The notes: generated from the sequence alone by a model not told the origin. A stretch of 34,873 nt of DNA from Streptomyces roseochromogenus subsp. oscitans DS 12.976 (GCF_000497445.1 NZ_CM002285.1:7892631-7927503), one strand, 5' to 3'; shown: positions 20,415 to 29,555, counted from the stretch's first letter. Program-made: numbers and translations.

Positions 20415-22616
20415 CTACCCGTTCTCGCCCGCCTGTTCGCGGATCCGCTCGGCGATCTGCGGCGGCATCGGCTCGTGCCGGGCGTAGACGCGGTCGAAAC
20501 GAGCCGTGCCGTGCGACAGCGAGCGCAGGTCCACCGCGTACCGGCCGATCTCGAACTCGGGCACCTCGGCCCGGATCAAGGTCCGTCCCGAACCCACCTG
20601 CTCGGTGCCGAGCACCCGGCCGCGCCGTCCGGACAGGTCACTCATCACCGCGCCCACGTAGTCGTCGCCGACCAGCACGGACACCTCGGCCACCGGCTCC
20701 AGCAGGTGGATCCTGGCGTCCGCCGCCGCCTCGCGCAGCGCGAGCGCGCCCGCGGTCTGGAAGGCGGCGTCGGAGGAGTCCACCGAGTGCGCCTTGCCGT
20801 CCAGCAGCGTGATCCGCACGTCCACCAGCGGATAGCCGGCGGCGACCCCCTTGGCGGCCTGGGCCCGTACACCCTTCTCCACGGACGGGATGAACTGCCG
20901 CGGTACGGCACCGCCGACCACCTTGTCCACGAACTCGATACCCGAGCCGCCCGGCAGCGGCTCCACCTCGATCTCGCAGATGGCGTACTGGCCGTGCCCG
21001 CCGGACTGTTTCACATGCCGCCCGCGCCCGGTGGCCTTGTTCGCGAACGTCTCCCGGAGGGAGACCTTGTGCGGGACGACGTCGACCTGGACGCCGTAGC
21101 GGCTGCGCAGCCGTTCCAGGGCGACGTCCGCATGGGCCTCGCCCAGGCACCACAGGACCACCTGGTGGGTGTCCTGGTTCTGCTCCAGACGCATCGTCGG
21201 GTCCTCGGCCACCAGCCTGGACAGGCCCTGCGAGAGTTTGTCCTCGTCGGCCTTGCTGTGCGCGTGGATGGCGATCGGCAGCAGCGGGTCGGGCATCCGC
21301 CAGGGCTCCATCAGCAGCGGGTCGTCCTTCGCGGAGAGAGTGTCCCCGGTCTCGGCGCGGCCGAGCTTGGCCACGCACACCAGGTCGCCGGCGACGGCAT
21401 GCGTCACCGGGCGCTGCTGCTTGCCGAAGGGCATGGACAGGGCGCCGACCTTCTCGTCGACGTCGTGGTCCTCGTGTCCGCGGTCGGCCAGTCCGTGCCC
21501 CGAGATGTGCACCGTCTGGTCGGGGCGCACGGTGCCGGAGAAGACGCGGACCAGCGAGACCCGGCCGACGTAGGGGTCGGAGGAGGTCTTGACGACCTCG
21601 GCGACCAGCGGCCCGCCGGTGTCGCACGGCTTCAGCTGCCGCGGCTTGCCGTCGATGGTGGTGACGTCCGGCAGCGGGTGCTCGAACGGGGTCGGGAAAC
21701 CGCCGGTGACCAGCTCCAGCAGCTCGACCGTGCCGAGCCCGTGTTTGGCGCCCTCGGCCGCGGGGGCGGCGGCCAGGACCGGGAAGAAGGAGCCGCGGGC
21801 GACCGCCCGCTCCAGATCCTCGATCAGCGTCTTGATGTCGATCTGCTCACCGCCGAGATAGCGGTCCATGAGGGTCTCGTCCTCGCTCTCCGCGATGATC
21901 CCCTCGATGAGCCGGTTGCGGGCCTCCTCCATGTCCGGCAGCTGGTCCGCGCCGGGCTCGGACTTCTTGCGCTCCCCGGTCGAGTAGTCGAACAGCTTCT
22001 GTGACAGCAGCCCGACCAGACCGGTCACGGCCGCGTGCCCGTCGGGGCCCTCGGGGCCGCGCTGCGGCAGGTACAGCGGCAGCACGGCGTCGGGGTCGTC
22101 ACCGCCGAAGGCCTCCGCGCAGACCCGGGTCATCTCCTCGAAGTCCGCGCGCGCGGCCTCCAGGTGCGTGATCACGATCGCGCGCGGCATGCCGACGGCT
22201 GCGCACTCCTCCCAGACCATCCGGGTCGAGCCGTCCACACCGTCCGAGGCCGAGACCACGAAGAGGGCCGCGTCCGCGGCGCGCAGACCGGCCCTCAGCT
22301 CCCCGACGAAGTCGGCGTACCCGGGGGTGTCGAGGAGGTTGATCTTGATGCCGTCCCATTCGACCGGCACCAGGGACAGCTGTACGGAGCGCTGCTGCCG
22401 GTGCTCGATCTCGTCGTAGTCCGAGACGGTGCCGCCGTCCTCGACGCGGCCCGCCCGGTTCACCGCCCCCGCACTCAGCGCGAGGGCCTCCACCAGGGTC
22501 GTCTTGCCCGAACCGGAGTGGCCGACCAGCACCACGTTCCGTACAGACGCGGGCTGGTCGGCCTCGAGAGCCCTGCCGGCGGCCCCGGGGTGGTGTGTCT
22601 GTGCCTTGTCGCCCAT
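20415..22616 (-). CDS. Elongation factor G-like GTPase (EF-G2 type)
   Basis: A 733-residue paralogue of EF-G with the full domain series: G domain, beta-barrel domain II and domains III-V (ending RSLSHGTARFDRVYARHEPM). The P-loop is GHSGSGKTT (32-40). Several GTPase elements depart from EF-G. Switch I reads EIEHRQQRSVQLSL in place of the RGITI block. G3 is DTPGYADF, with Tyr100 where EF-G has the catalytic His. The expected NKxD specificity motif is THLE (150-153). It resembles the mycobacterial FusA2 class, whose role in translation or ribosome rescue is unclear. The ATG at 22616 follows GGGAGG. The gene is divergent from the PI-phosphate synthase operon. Confidence 0.88.
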   Translation of the reverse strand: MGDKAQTHHPGAAGRALEADQPASVRNVVLVGHSGSGKTTLVEALALSAGAVNRAGRVEDGGTVSDYDEIEHRQQRSVQLSLVPVEWDGIKINLLDTPGYADFVGELRAGLRAADAALFVVSASDGVDGSTRMVWEECAAVGMPRAIVITHLEAARADFEEMTRVCAEAFGGDDPDAVLPLYLPQRGPEGPDGHAAVTGLVGLLSQKLFDYSTGERKKSEPGADQLPDMEEARNRLIEGIIAESEDETLMDRYLGGEQIDIKTLIEDLERAVARGSFFPVLAAAPAAEGAKHGLGTVELLELVTGGFPTPFEHPLPDVTTIDGKPRQLKPCDTGGPLVAEVVKTSSDPYVGRVSLVRVFSGTVRPDQTVHISGHGLADRGHEDHDVDEKVGALSMPFGKQQRPVTHAVAGDLVCVAKLGRAETGDTLSAKDDPLLMEPWRMPDPLLPIAIHAHSKADEDKLSQGLSRLVAEDPTMRLEQNQDTHQVVLWCLGEAHADVALERLRSRYGVQVDVVPHKVSLRETFANKATGRGRHVKQSGGHGQYAICEIEVEPLPGGSGIEFVDKVVGGAVPRQFIPSVEKGVRAQAAKGVAAGYPLVDVRITLLDGKAHSVDSSDAAFQTAGALALREAAADARIHLLEPVAEVSVLVGDDYVGAVMSDLSGRRGRVLGTEQVGSGRTLIRAEVPEFEIGRYAVDLRSLSHGTARFDRVYARHEPMPPQIAERIREQAGENG

Positions 22617-22851
22617 GATCCTGCCTCCCGTGCACGGTGAGGTCACTGTGGGCGCGGACACGCGGGACCCGCGTGGTGTGGCGGCTCCGGCGACGCCCGC
22701 GGTTATTCGAGCTTTCCACTCCCGTCACGCTGCGTCCATACGAACGACAGCCAAGGACGCCGGGCGTGCCTCGCGCGCCCCGCGCACGGTGGCGTACACC
22801 GGTTCGCGCCACGGGCTGTGGGTGCCCGCCCGTCACGCACGCGCGCGCGTG

Positions 22852-22857
22852 GCTACG
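22852..22857 (+). promoter_or_regulatory. Candidate -10 of the pgsA-acyltransferase-pimA operon
   Basis: TACGAT in the 294-bp divergent intergenic region, 53 bp before pgsA. No -35 hexamer is clear. Confidence 0.35.
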
Positions 22858-22910
22858 ATGGGCCAGCCGGAGGCCACCAGGGCCGCGGCGACACGACCTT
22901 CGGGAAGGCC

Positions 22911-23570
22911 ATGCTGAACAAGTACGCGCGTGCATTCTTCACGCGTGTCCTCACACCGTTCGCCGCTTTTCTCATCCGGCGGGGGGTGAACCCCGACACG
23001 GTCACGCTCATCGGCACGGCCGGTGTGGTCGCGGGCGCGCTGGTCTTCTACCCCAGGGGCGAGTTCTTCTGGGGCACGGTCGTGATCACCCTGTTCGTCT
23101 TCTCCGACCTGGTCGACGGCAACATGGCCCGCCAGCTGGGCCGCTCCAGCCGCTGGGGCGCCTTCCTGGACTCCACCCTCGACCGGGTCGCCGACGGTGC
23201 GATCTTCGGCGGTTTCGCGCTCTGGTACGCGGGCAACGGCAACGACAACGTCCTGTGCGCCGTCTCGATCTTCTGTCTGGCCAGCGGCCAGGTGGTGTCG
23301 TACACCAAGGCGCGCGGCGAGTCGATCGGGCTGCCGGTCGCCGTCAACGGGCTCGTCGAACGCGCCGAGCGGCTGGTGATCTCGCTGGTCGCGGCCGGTC
23401 TCGCCGGCCTGCACACGTTCGGTGTGCCGGGCATCCAGTGGCTGCTGCCGATCGCCCTGTGGATCGTCGCGGCGGGCAGCCTCGTCACGCTGATCCAGCG
23501 TGTCGTCACGGTCCGCCGCGAGTCCGCCGAGGCGGAGGCGGCCCAGCAGAACGCCGAGGCAGCGAAGTGA
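22911..23570 (+). CDS. pgsA: Phosphatidylinositol phosphate synthase (CDP-alcohol phosphatidyltransferase)
   Basis: A 219-residue membrane enzyme. The CDP-alcohol phosphotransferase signature D-x2-DG-x2-AR-x8-G-x3-D-x3-D is complete: D66, D69-G70, A73-R74, G83, D87 and D91. Six hydrophobic helices surround it. In actinobacteria the enzyme at this locus joins CDP-diacylglycerol and inositol-1-phosphate to give PI phosphate, the base of PIMs. Coupling to an acyltransferase and to pimA supports that over phosphatidylglycerophosphate synthesis. The C-terminus is a charged Glu/Ala tail. The ATG at 22911 has GGGAAGG just upstream. The stop overlaps the next start (GTGA). Confidence 0.9.
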   Translation: MLNKYARAFFTRVLTPFAAFLIRRGVNPDTVTLIGTAGVVAGALVFYPRGEFFWGTVVITLFVFSDLVDGNMARQLGRSSRWGAFLDSTLDRVADGAIFGGFALWYAGNGNDNVLCAVSIFCLASGQVVSYTKARGESIGLPVAVNGLVERAERLVISLVAAGLAGLHTFGVPGIQWLLPIALWIVAAGSLVTLIQRVVTVRRESAEAEAAQQNAEAAK

Positions 23571-24475
23571 GCGCCGGCGAACGGCTCACCGACGCGCTGT
23601 ACGGCATCGGCTGGAGCACCGTCAAGAACCTGCCCGAACCTGTCGCGGTCCGCCTCGGCCGCACCATCGCCGACGCCGTCTGGAAACAGCGCGGCAAGGG
23701 TGTGCAGCGCCTGGAGTCGAACTACGCGCGCGTGGTGCCGAACGCGACGCCCGAGCGCCTCGCCGAGCTCTCCCGCGCGGGCATGCGCTCGTACCTGCGC
23801 TACTGGATGGAGTCCTTCCGGCTCCCGGCCTGGAGCCGCGAGCGGGTGAAGACCGGCTTCGACCCGAAGGACATCCACTACCTCACCGACGGCCTCGCCT
23901 CCGGCCAGGGCGTGATCCTCGCCCTGCCGCACATGGCCAACTACGACCTGGCCGGCGCCTGGGTCACCACCAAGCTGGAGACGCCCTTCACGACCGTCGC
24001 CGAGCGCCTGAAGCCCGAGACGCTCTACGACCGCTTCGTCGCCTATCGCGAGGGCCTCGGCATGGAGGTCCTGCCGCACAGCGGCGGCTCCGCCTTCGGC
24101 ACCCTGGCCCGGCGGCTGCGCGACGGCGGCCTGGTCTGCCTGGTCGCCGACCGGGACCTGTCCGCCTCCGGCGTCGAGGTCGACTTCTTCGGCGAGAAGA
24201 CCCGGATCCCCGCGGGCCCGGCCCTGCTCGCCCAGCAGACCGGCGCGCTGCTGCTGCCGGTCACGCTCTGGTACGACGACTCGCCCGTCATGCAGGGCCA
24301 GGTGCACCCCCCGATCGAGGTACCGGAGTCAGGTACGCGGGCCGAGAAGACGTCTGTCATGGCACAGGCGCTGGCCGACGCCTTCGCCACCGGGATCGCC
24401 GACCATCCGGAGGACTGGCACATGCTCCAGCGGCTGTGGCTCGCCGACCTCGACCCCGCGAAGGGACCCTCGTGA
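23567..24475 (+). CDS. Phosphatidylinositol mannoside acyltransferase (LpxL/HtrB family)
   Basis: A 302-residue acyltransferase. The catalytic HxxxxD motif is HMANYD (H122, D127), preceded by GQGVILALP. Later blocks, RRLRDGGLVCLVADRDLSAS and VDFFGEKTRIPAGPALLAQQ, are typical of the lauroyl acyltransferase superfamily. It would add a fatty acyl chain to the mannose of PIM1/PIM2, as PatA does in mycobacteria, on the cytoplasmic face of the membrane. The GTG start at 23567 overlaps the pgsA stop, and the stop overlaps the pimA start (GTGA), so the three genes are translationally coupled. Confidence 0.9.
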   Translation: MSAGERLTDALYGIGWSTVKNLPEPVAVRLGRTIADAVWKQRGKGVQRLESNYARVVPNATPERLAELSRAGMRSYLRYWMESFRLPAWSRERVKTGFDPKDIHYLTDGLASGQGVILALPHMANYDLAGAWVTTKLETPFTTVAERLKPETLYDRFVAYREGLGMEVLPHSGGSAFGTLARRLRDGGLVCLVADRDLSASGVEVDFFGEKTRIPAGPALLAQQTGALLLPVTLWYDDSPVMQGQVHPPIEVPESGTRAEKTSVMAQALADAFATGIADHPEDWHMLQRLWLADLDPAKGPS

Positions 24476-25635
24476 GAATCGGGATCGTCTGCCCGTACTC
24501 CTGGGACGTGCCCGGCGGCGTCCAGTTCCACATCCGCGACCTCGCCGAGTACTTCCTGCGCCTCGGCCACGAGGTCTCCGTGCTCGCCCCGGCCGACGAC
24601 GACACCCCCCTGCCGCCGTACGTCGTCTCGGCCGGCCGCGCGGTCCCGGTGCCGTACAACGGCTCGGTGGCCCGGCTGAACTTCGGCTTCCTGTCGGCCG
24701 CGCGGGTGCGGCGCTGGCTGCACGAGGGCGCCTTCGACGTGGTCCACATCCACGAGCCGACCTCACCCTCGCTGGGCCTGCTGACCTGCTGGGCGGCCTC
24801 CGGCCCGATCGTGGCCACCTTCCACACCTCCAATCCGCGCTCGCGCGCGATGATCGCCGCGTACTCCATCCTCCAGGCCGCCCTGGAGAAGATCAGCGCG
24901 CGGATCGCGGTCAGCGAGTACGCCCGCCGGACGCTGGTCGAGCACCTCGGCGGGGACGCGGTGGTCATCCCCAACGGCGTCGACGTGGACTTCTTCGCCA
25001 AGGCCGAGCCGAAGTCCGAGTGGCAGGGTGGCACGATCGGATTCATAGGCCGGATCGACGAGCCCCGTAAGGGCCTGCCCGTGCTGATGAACGCCCTGCC
25101 GAAAATCGTGGCCGCCCGCCCGCAGACCCGGCTGCTGATCGCCGGCCGCGGCGACGAGGAGGCCGCCGTCGAGAATCTGCCGAAGGAGCTGCGCTCGCGC
25201 GTCGAGTTCCTCGGCATGATCAGCGACGAGGACAAGGCCCGCCTGCTCCGCAGCGTCGACCTGTACGTCGCGCCCAACACCGGCGGAGAGAGTTTCGGCA
25301 TCATCCTGGTCGAGGCCATGTCGGCGGGCGCCCCCGTGCTCGCCTCCGACCTGGACGCCTTCGTCCAGGTTCTCGACCAGGGCGAGGCAGGCGAGGTCTT
25401 CGCCAACGAGGACGCCGACGCGCTCGCCGAAGCGGCCGTACGACTGCTGGCGGACCCGGCACGCCGCGCCGAGCTGCGCGAACACGGCAGTGCCCATGTG
25501 CGGCGGTTCGACTGGTCGACGGTCGGCGCGGACATCCTGTCCGTCTACGAGACGGTCACGGCCGGCGCGGCGGCGGTCGCGACGGACGAGCGGACGACGG
25601 GCCTACGGGCACGCTTCGGGCTGGCACGGGACTGA
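24472..25635 (+). CDS. pimA: Phosphatidylinositol alpha-mannosyltransferase (GT4)
   Basis: A 387-residue GT-B glycosyltransferase. The N-terminal Rossmann domain starts RIGIVCPYSWDVPGGVQFHI, with the GGVQ loop that binds PI and GDP-mannose in PimA. VVHIHEPTSPSLGLL and ATFHTSNPRSRAM follow. The C-terminal domain has GFIGRIDEPRKGLPVLM and the family EX7E motif GGESFGIILVEA (E273, E281). It would transfer the first mannose from GDP-mannose to phosphatidylinositol. The GTG start is coupled to the preceding stop. The last 30 residues are Ala/Thr-rich and poorly conserved in character. It is followed by 72-bp direct repeats. Confidence 0.9.
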   Translation: MRIGIVCPYSWDVPGGVQFHIRDLAEYFLRLGHEVSVLAPADDDTPLPPYVVSAGRAVPVPYNGSVARLNFGFLSAARVRRWLHEGAFDVVHIHEPTSPSLGLLTCWAASGPIVATFHTSNPRSRAMIAAYSILQAALEKISARIAVSEYARRTLVEHLGGDAVVIPNGVDVDFFAKAEPKSEWQGGTIGFIGRIDEPRKGLPVLMNALPKIVAARPQTRLLIAGRGDEEAAVENLPKELRSRVEFLGMISDEDKARLLRSVDLYVAPNTGGESFGIILVEAMSAGAPVLASDLDAFVQVLDQGEAGEVFANEDADALAEAAVRLLADPARRAELREHGSAHVRRFDWSTVGADILSVYETVTAGAAAVATDERTTGLRARFGLARD

Positions 25636-25637
25636 CG

Positions 25638-25806
25638 GGGCTCGCGGGTTCGACGAGCGTTGTGTGACCGGTGGGCTTAGCGGGGCGGAGGGGCCTTTCG
25701 GGACTGGCGTTTCGAGTTGGCTTACGGGTCTGTCGGGCTCGTGGGTTCGACGGGCGTTGTGTGATCGGTGGGCTGCGCGGGATGGAAGGGTCTCTCGGGA
25801 CTGGCG
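25638..25806 (+). repeat. Two diverged 72-bp direct repeats (period 97 bp)
   Basis: 25638-25709 and 25735-25806 align without gaps. Shared blocks include GGGTTCGACG, GCGTTGTGTGA, CGGTGGGCT and TCTCGGGACTGGCG-like ends, with roughly one change in seven bases. They fill the gap after pimA, and related TTCGAG sequences continue on the right. Confidence 0.8.
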
Positions 25807-25863
25807 GGCTTCGAGCCCAGTCCGTCGGACCGACAGGCTTCGAGGGCCGCCGGAGTGTGCCGA

Positions 25864-25869
25864 TAGCCT
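25864..25869 (+). promoter_or_regulatory. -10 element giving a leaderless transcript
   Basis: TAGCCT is followed after 6 bp by the GTG start at 25876; no Shine-Dalgarno sequence is present. Confidence 0.45.
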
Positions 25870-25875
25870 TCGGCG

Positions 25876-26418
25876 GTGACCGCAACCCTCATCTGGATCC
25901 TCGTCGCGCTCGTCGCGATCGGCGTGTACCTCAGCTGGACGGCCGGGCGGCTGGACCGGCTGCACGTGCGGATGGACGCCGCGCGGGCCGCGCTCGACGC
26001 GCAGCTGCTGCGCCGGGCCTCCGTCGCGCAGGAACTCGCGACCTCGGGCGTGCTGGACCCGGCCGCCTCGATCGTGCTGTACGAGGCCGCGCACGCGGCT
26101 CGGCAGGCCGAGGAGGAGCAGCGGGAGGTCGCCGAGAGCGAGCTGAGCCAGGCGCTGCGCGCGGTCTTCGAGGACCCCGCTCAGGTGGAGGCCGTACGGG
26201 AGGCCCCGGGCGGCGAGGAGGCGGCCCGTGAGCTGGCCGAGGCCGTCCGCCGGGTCCCCATGGCCCGCCGCTTCCACAACGACGCCGTGGGGGCCGCCCG
26301 CCGGCTGCGTGAGCACCGCAAGGTCCGCTGGTTCCGGCTGGCCGGCCACGCCCCGTTCCCGCTGGCCTTCGAGATGGACGACGAGCCCCCCTTGGCCCTG
26401 GTGGAGCGGGCCGCCTGA
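25876..26418 (+). CDS. Single-pass LemA-like membrane protein
   Basis: A 180-residue protein. One N-terminal transmembrane helix (about 3-20, [17 protein letters not shown]) leads into a long helical domain: [52 protein letters not shown] and [20 protein letters not shown]. The helix-anchor-then-coiled pattern and the (R)FHNDAV block resemble LemA-type proteins. The C-terminus, [20 protein letters not shown], is conserved in actinobacterial proteins found between pimA and pdxS. Function is unknown. The GTG at 25876 is chosen for its leaderless spacing. Confidence 0.7.
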   Translation: MTATLIWILVALVAIGVYLSWTAGRLDRLHVRMDAARAALDAQLLRRASVAQELATSGVLDPAASIVLYEAAHAARQAEEEQREVAESELSQALRAVFEDPAQVEAVREAPGGEEAARELAEAVRRVPMARRFHNDAVGAARRLREHRKVRWFRLAGHAPFPLAFEMDDEPPLALVERAA

Positions 26419-26543
26419 ACCCCGGGGGAACCTTCCCTGGACGAAAAGGATCCACCGGCTTGCTATTGGCCCTTGCTGTGGCCTGGTCCACTCGCGTTTC
26501 CTCATCGGTGCAGAAATCCTCTTTCCCGTCAGTGAGGTCACCC

Positions 26544-27449
26544 GTGTCCACCACCGAGAACCAGGCTCCCGAGACCGGCACCGCCCGCGTGAAGCGCGGT
26601 ATGGCCGAGCAGCTCAAGGGCGGCGTGATCATGGACGTCGTCACGCCGGAGCAGGCGAAGATCGCCGAGGACGCGGGCGCCGTGGCCGTCATGGCCCTGG
26701 AGCGGGTCCCGGCCGACATCCGCAAGGACGGCGGCGTGGCCCGTATGTCCGACCCGGACATGATCGAGGGCATCATCGACGCCGTCTCCATCCCGGTCAT
26801 GGCCAAGTCCCGCATCGGCCACTTCGTCGAGGCCCAGGTCCTGCAGTCCCTCGGCGTCGACTACATCGACGAGTCCGAGGTCCTCACCCCGGCCGACGAG
26901 GTCAACCACTCCGACAAGTGGGCCTTCACCACCCCGTTCGTGTGTGGTGCCACCAACCTGGGCGAAGCCCTGCGCCGCATCGCCGAGGGCGCCGCGATGA
27001 TCCGCTCCAAGGGCGAGGCCGGCACCGGCAACGTCGTCGAGGCCGTGCGCCACCTGCGCCAGATCAAGAACGAGATCGCCAAGCTGCGCGGCTTCGACAA
27101 CCACGAGCTGTACGCCGCCGCCAAGGAGCTGCGCGCCCCGTACGAGCTGGTCAAGGAGGTCGCCGAGCTCGGCAAGCTCCCGGTGGTCCTCTTCTCCGCC
27201 GGCGGTGTGGCCACCCCGGCCGACGCGGCCCTGATGCGCCAGCTCGGCGCCGAGGGCGTGTTCGTCGGCTCCGGCATCTTCAAGTCCGGCGACCCGGCCA
27301 AGCGCGCCGCCGCCATCGTGAAGGCCACCACCTTCTACGACGACCCGAAGATCATCGCCGACGCGTCCCGCAACCTCGGCGAGGCCATGGTCGGCATCAA
27401 CTGCGACACCCTCCCCGAGACCGAGCGCTACGCCAACCGCGGCTGGTAA
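26544..27449 (+). CDS. pdxS: Pyridoxal 5'-phosphate synthase subunit PdxS
   Basis: A 301-residue (beta/alpha)8 synthase subunit that builds PLP from ribose 5-phosphate, glyceraldehyde 3-phosphate and ammonia supplied by PdxT. The catalytic residues fall at the expected places: D31 (GGVIMDV), K88 ([12 protein letters not shown]) and K156 ([13 protein letters not shown]), each seven residues later than in the B. subtilis enzyme because of a longer N-terminus. The phosphate loop ([12 protein letters not shown]) is intact. The GTG at 26544 follows GAGG by 8 bp; a longer in-frame version from 26460 is rejected as uncharacteristic. pdxT follows after 14 bp, so they form an operon. Confidence 0.96.
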   Translation: MSTTENQAPETGTARVKRGMAEQLKGGVIMDVVTPEQAKIAEDAGAVAVMALERVPADIRKDGGVARMSDPDMIEGIIDAVSIPVMAKSRIGHFVEAQVLQSLGVDYIDESEVLTPADEVNHSDKWAFTTPFVCGATNLGEALRRIAEGAAMIRSKGEAGTGNVVEAVRHLRQIKNEIAKLRGFDNHELYAAAKELRAPYELVKEVAELGKLPVVLFSAGGVATPADAALMRQLGAEGVFVGSGIFKSGDPAKRAAAIVKATTFYDDPKIIADASRNLGEAMVGINCDTLPETERYANRGW

Positions 27450-27463
27450 GGGCACCGGACCAC

Positions 27464-28069
27464 ATGAACATCCCCGTCATAGGCGTCCTGGCCCTCCAGG
27501 GCGACGTACGGGAGCACCTCATCGCCCTGGCCGCGGCCGACGCCGTGGCCAGGCCGGTGCGGCGCCCCGAGGAACTCGCCGAGGTCGACGGTCTCGTCCT
27601 GCCCGGCGGCGAGTCCACCACCATCTCCAAGCTGGCCATCCTGTTCGGCGTGATGGAGCCCCTCCGCGCGCGCGTGCAGGACGGCATGCCCGTCTATGGC
27701 ACCTGCGCCGGCATGATCATGCTCGCCGACAAGATCCTCGACCCGCGTTCGGGCCAGGAGACGATCGGCGGCATCGACATGATCGTGCGCCGCAACGCCT
27801 TCGGCCGCCAGAACGAGTCGTTCGAGGCCGCTGTCGACGTGCGGGGCATCCCGGGCGATCCTGTGGAGGGCGTCTTCATCCGCGCTCCCTGGGTGGAGTC
27901 CGTGGGCGCCGCGGCCGAGGTGCTCGCCGAGCACGACGGCCACATCGTCGCCGTCCGCCAGGGCAACGCGCTCGCCACGTCGTTCCATCCGGAACTGACC
28001 GGCGACCACCGTGTGCACTCCCTGTTCGTCGACATGGTGCGCGCCAACGGGACCTCGGAGTCCTTGTAG
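27464..28069 (+). CDS. pdxT: Pyridoxal 5'-phosphate synthase glutaminase subunit PdxT
   Basis: A 201-residue class I glutamine amidotransferase that releases ammonia from glutamine for PdxS. The start is [12 protein letters not shown], the oxyanion region is [12 protein letters not shown], the nucleophile is C81 in [10 protein letters not shown], and the His-Glu pair is H175 and E177 in SFHPEL. Length and motifs are normal. The ATG at 27464 lies 14 bp after the pdxS stop. Confidence 0.96.
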   Translation: MNIPVIGVLALQGDVREHLIALAAADAVARPVRRPEELAEVDGLVLPGGESTTISKLAILFGVMEPLRARVQDGMPVYGTCAGMIMLADKILDPRSGQETIGGIDMIVRRNAFGRQNESFEAAVDVRGIPGDPVEGVFIRAPWVESVGAAAEVLAEHDGHIVAVRQGNALATSFHPELTGDHRVHSLFVDMVRANGTSESL

Positions 28070-28117
28070 GATCTCTGGCGTTCGTTCATAGATGGGTTAC
28101 GCGAAGGAGACAGGCAG

Positions 28118-28870
28118 ATGTCCGGCCACTCTAAATGGGCCACGACGAAGCACAAGAAGGCCGTGATCGACGCCAAGCGCGGCAAGCTCTTCGCGAAGCT
28201 CATCAAGAACATCGAGGTCGCGGCACGCATGGGCGGCGTCGACCTCGACGGCAACCCGACGCTCTACGACGCCGTCCAGAAGGCCAAGAAGCAGTCGGTC
28301 CCGAACAAGAACATCGACTCCGCGATCAAGCGCGGTGGCGGTCTCGAAGCCGGTGGCGCCGACTACGAGACGATCATGTACGAGGGCTACGGCCCGAACG
28401 GTGTCGCGGTGCTCATCGAGTGCCTCACCGACAACCGCAACCGCGCCGCCTCCGACGTACGTGTCGCCATGACCCGCAACGGCGGCAACATGGCCGACCC
28501 GGGCTCGGTGTCGTACATGTTCAGCCGCAAGGGCGTCGTCATCGTCCCCAAGGGCGAGCTGAGCGAGGACGACGTGCTCGGCGCGGTCCTGGACGCGGGC
28601 GCCGAGGAGGTCAACGACCTCGGCGAGACCTTCGAGGTCATCAGCGAGGCCACCGACCTGGTCGAGGTCCGCTCCGCCCTCCAGGAGGCCGGCATCGACT
28701 ACGACTCGGCCGAGTCCAGCTTCGTGCCGTCCGTCCAGGTCGAGCTGGACGAGGACGGCGCCAGGAAGATCTTCAAGCTCATCGACGCGCTCGAGGACAG
28801 CGACGACGTGCAGAACGTCTTCGCCAACTTCGACGTGAGCGACGAGATCATGGAGAAGGTCGACGCGTAA
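28118..28870 (+). CDS. YebC/PmpR family protein
   Basis: A 250-residue member of the YebC family, beginning [20 protein letters not shown], with [31 protein letters not shown] and the acidic C-terminal domain ([20 protein letters not shown]). Family members are reported both as DNA-binding regulators and as ribosome-associated factors that ease stalling. Their gene usually sits beside ruvC, as here. The ATG follows GAAGGAGA. A strong terminator at 28896 separates it from ruvC, which has its own promoter, so the two are probably not one transcript. Confidence 0.95.
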   Translation: MSGHSKWATTKHKKAVIDAKRGKLFAKLIKNIEVAARMGGVDLDGNPTLYDAVQKAKKQSVPNKNIDSAIKRGGGLEAGGADYETIMYEGYGPNGVAVLIECLTDNRNRAASDVRVAMTRNGGNMADPGSVSYMFSRKGVVIVPKGELSEDDVLGAVLDAGAEEVNDLGETFEVISEATDLVEVRSALQEAGIDYDSAESSFVPSVQVELDEDGARKIFKLIDALEDSDDVQNVFANFDVSDEIMEKVDA

Positions 28871-28895
28871 CGCCGCCGCGCGCTGCGCAGGTCTC

Positions 28896-28925
28896 ACGGG
28901 CCGACGGGACAACCCGTCGGCCCGT
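28896..28925 (+). terminator. yebC terminator
   Basis: A perfect 13-bp stem, ACGGGCCGACGGG (28896-28908) and CCCGTCGGCCCGT (28913-28925), with loop ACAA, 26 bp after the stop codon. Confidence 0.85.
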
Positions 28926-28952
28926 CGCCGTGCCGGGCGCCGGTGCATCGCG

Positions 28953-28975
28953 TTGTCAGTGTCAACCGATAGCCT
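28953..28975 (+). promoter_or_regulatory. PafBC-type (RecA-NDp) DNA-damage promoter of ruvCAB
   Basis: TTGTCAGTGTC (28953-28963), 6 bp and TAGCCT (28970-28975) match the mycobacterial LexA-independent damage promoter described as TTGTCRGTG-N8-TAnnnT. It lies 40 bp before ruvC and after a terminator, in the right place to drive ruvCAB on DNA damage. Confidence 0.8.
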
Positions 28976-29015
28976 GCACAAACAGCTGATCGAGTCGGCG
29001 AAGGGAGGGGGCGCG

Positions 29016-29555
29016 GTGCGCGTGCTGGGGGTGGACCCGGGGCTGACCCGGTGTGGTGTCGGGGTCGTGGAGGGGGTCGCGGGCCGTCCGCTCACCATGC
29101 TCGGCGTCGGTGTCGTCCGCACGCCCGTCGATGCCGACCTCAGCCACCGCCTCCTCGCCGTCGAGCAGGGCATAGAGCAGTGGCTGGACGAGCACCGGCC
29201 CGAGTTCGTCGCCGTCGAGCGCGTCTTCAGCCAGCACAACGTCCGTACGGTGATGGGCACCGCCCAGGCCAGCGCCGTGGCCATGCTGTGCGCCGCCCGA
29301 CGCGGCATCCCCGTCGCCCTGCACACCCCGAGCGAGGTCAAGGCGGCCGTCACCGGCACCGGCCGTGCCGACAAGGCGCAGGTCGGCGCCATGGTTACCC
29401 GGCTGCTGCGGCTCTCCGCACCGCCCAAGCCCGCCGACGCCGCCGACGCCCTCGCGCTCGCCATCTGCCACATCTGGCGCGCCCCCGCGCAGAACCGGCT
29501 CCAGCAGGCGGTCGCCCGCCACACAGTCAACGCAACGAAAGGCCGTACGGCATGA
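29016..29555 (+). CDS. ruvC: Crossover junction endodeoxyribonuclease RuvC
   Basis: A 179-residue Holliday junction resolvase. The four acidic catalytic residues are present: D7 (VLGVDPGL), E68 (FVAVERVF), D141 and D144 ([11 protein letters not shown]). It would cut junctions held by RuvAB. The start is the GTG at 29016, eight bases or so after GGGAGGGG; longer frames run back through the promoter. The stop overlaps the ruvA start (ATGA). It is controlled by the damage-type promoter at 28953. Confidence 0.95.
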   Translation: MRVLGVDPGLTRCGVGVVEGVAGRPLTMLGVGVVRTPVDADLSHRLLAVEQGIEQWLDEHRPEFVAVERVFSQHNVRTVMGTAQASAVAMLCAARRGIPVALHTPSEVKAAVTGTGRADKAQVGAMVTRLLRLSAPPKPADAADALALAICHIWRAPAQNRLQQAVARHTVNATKGRTA

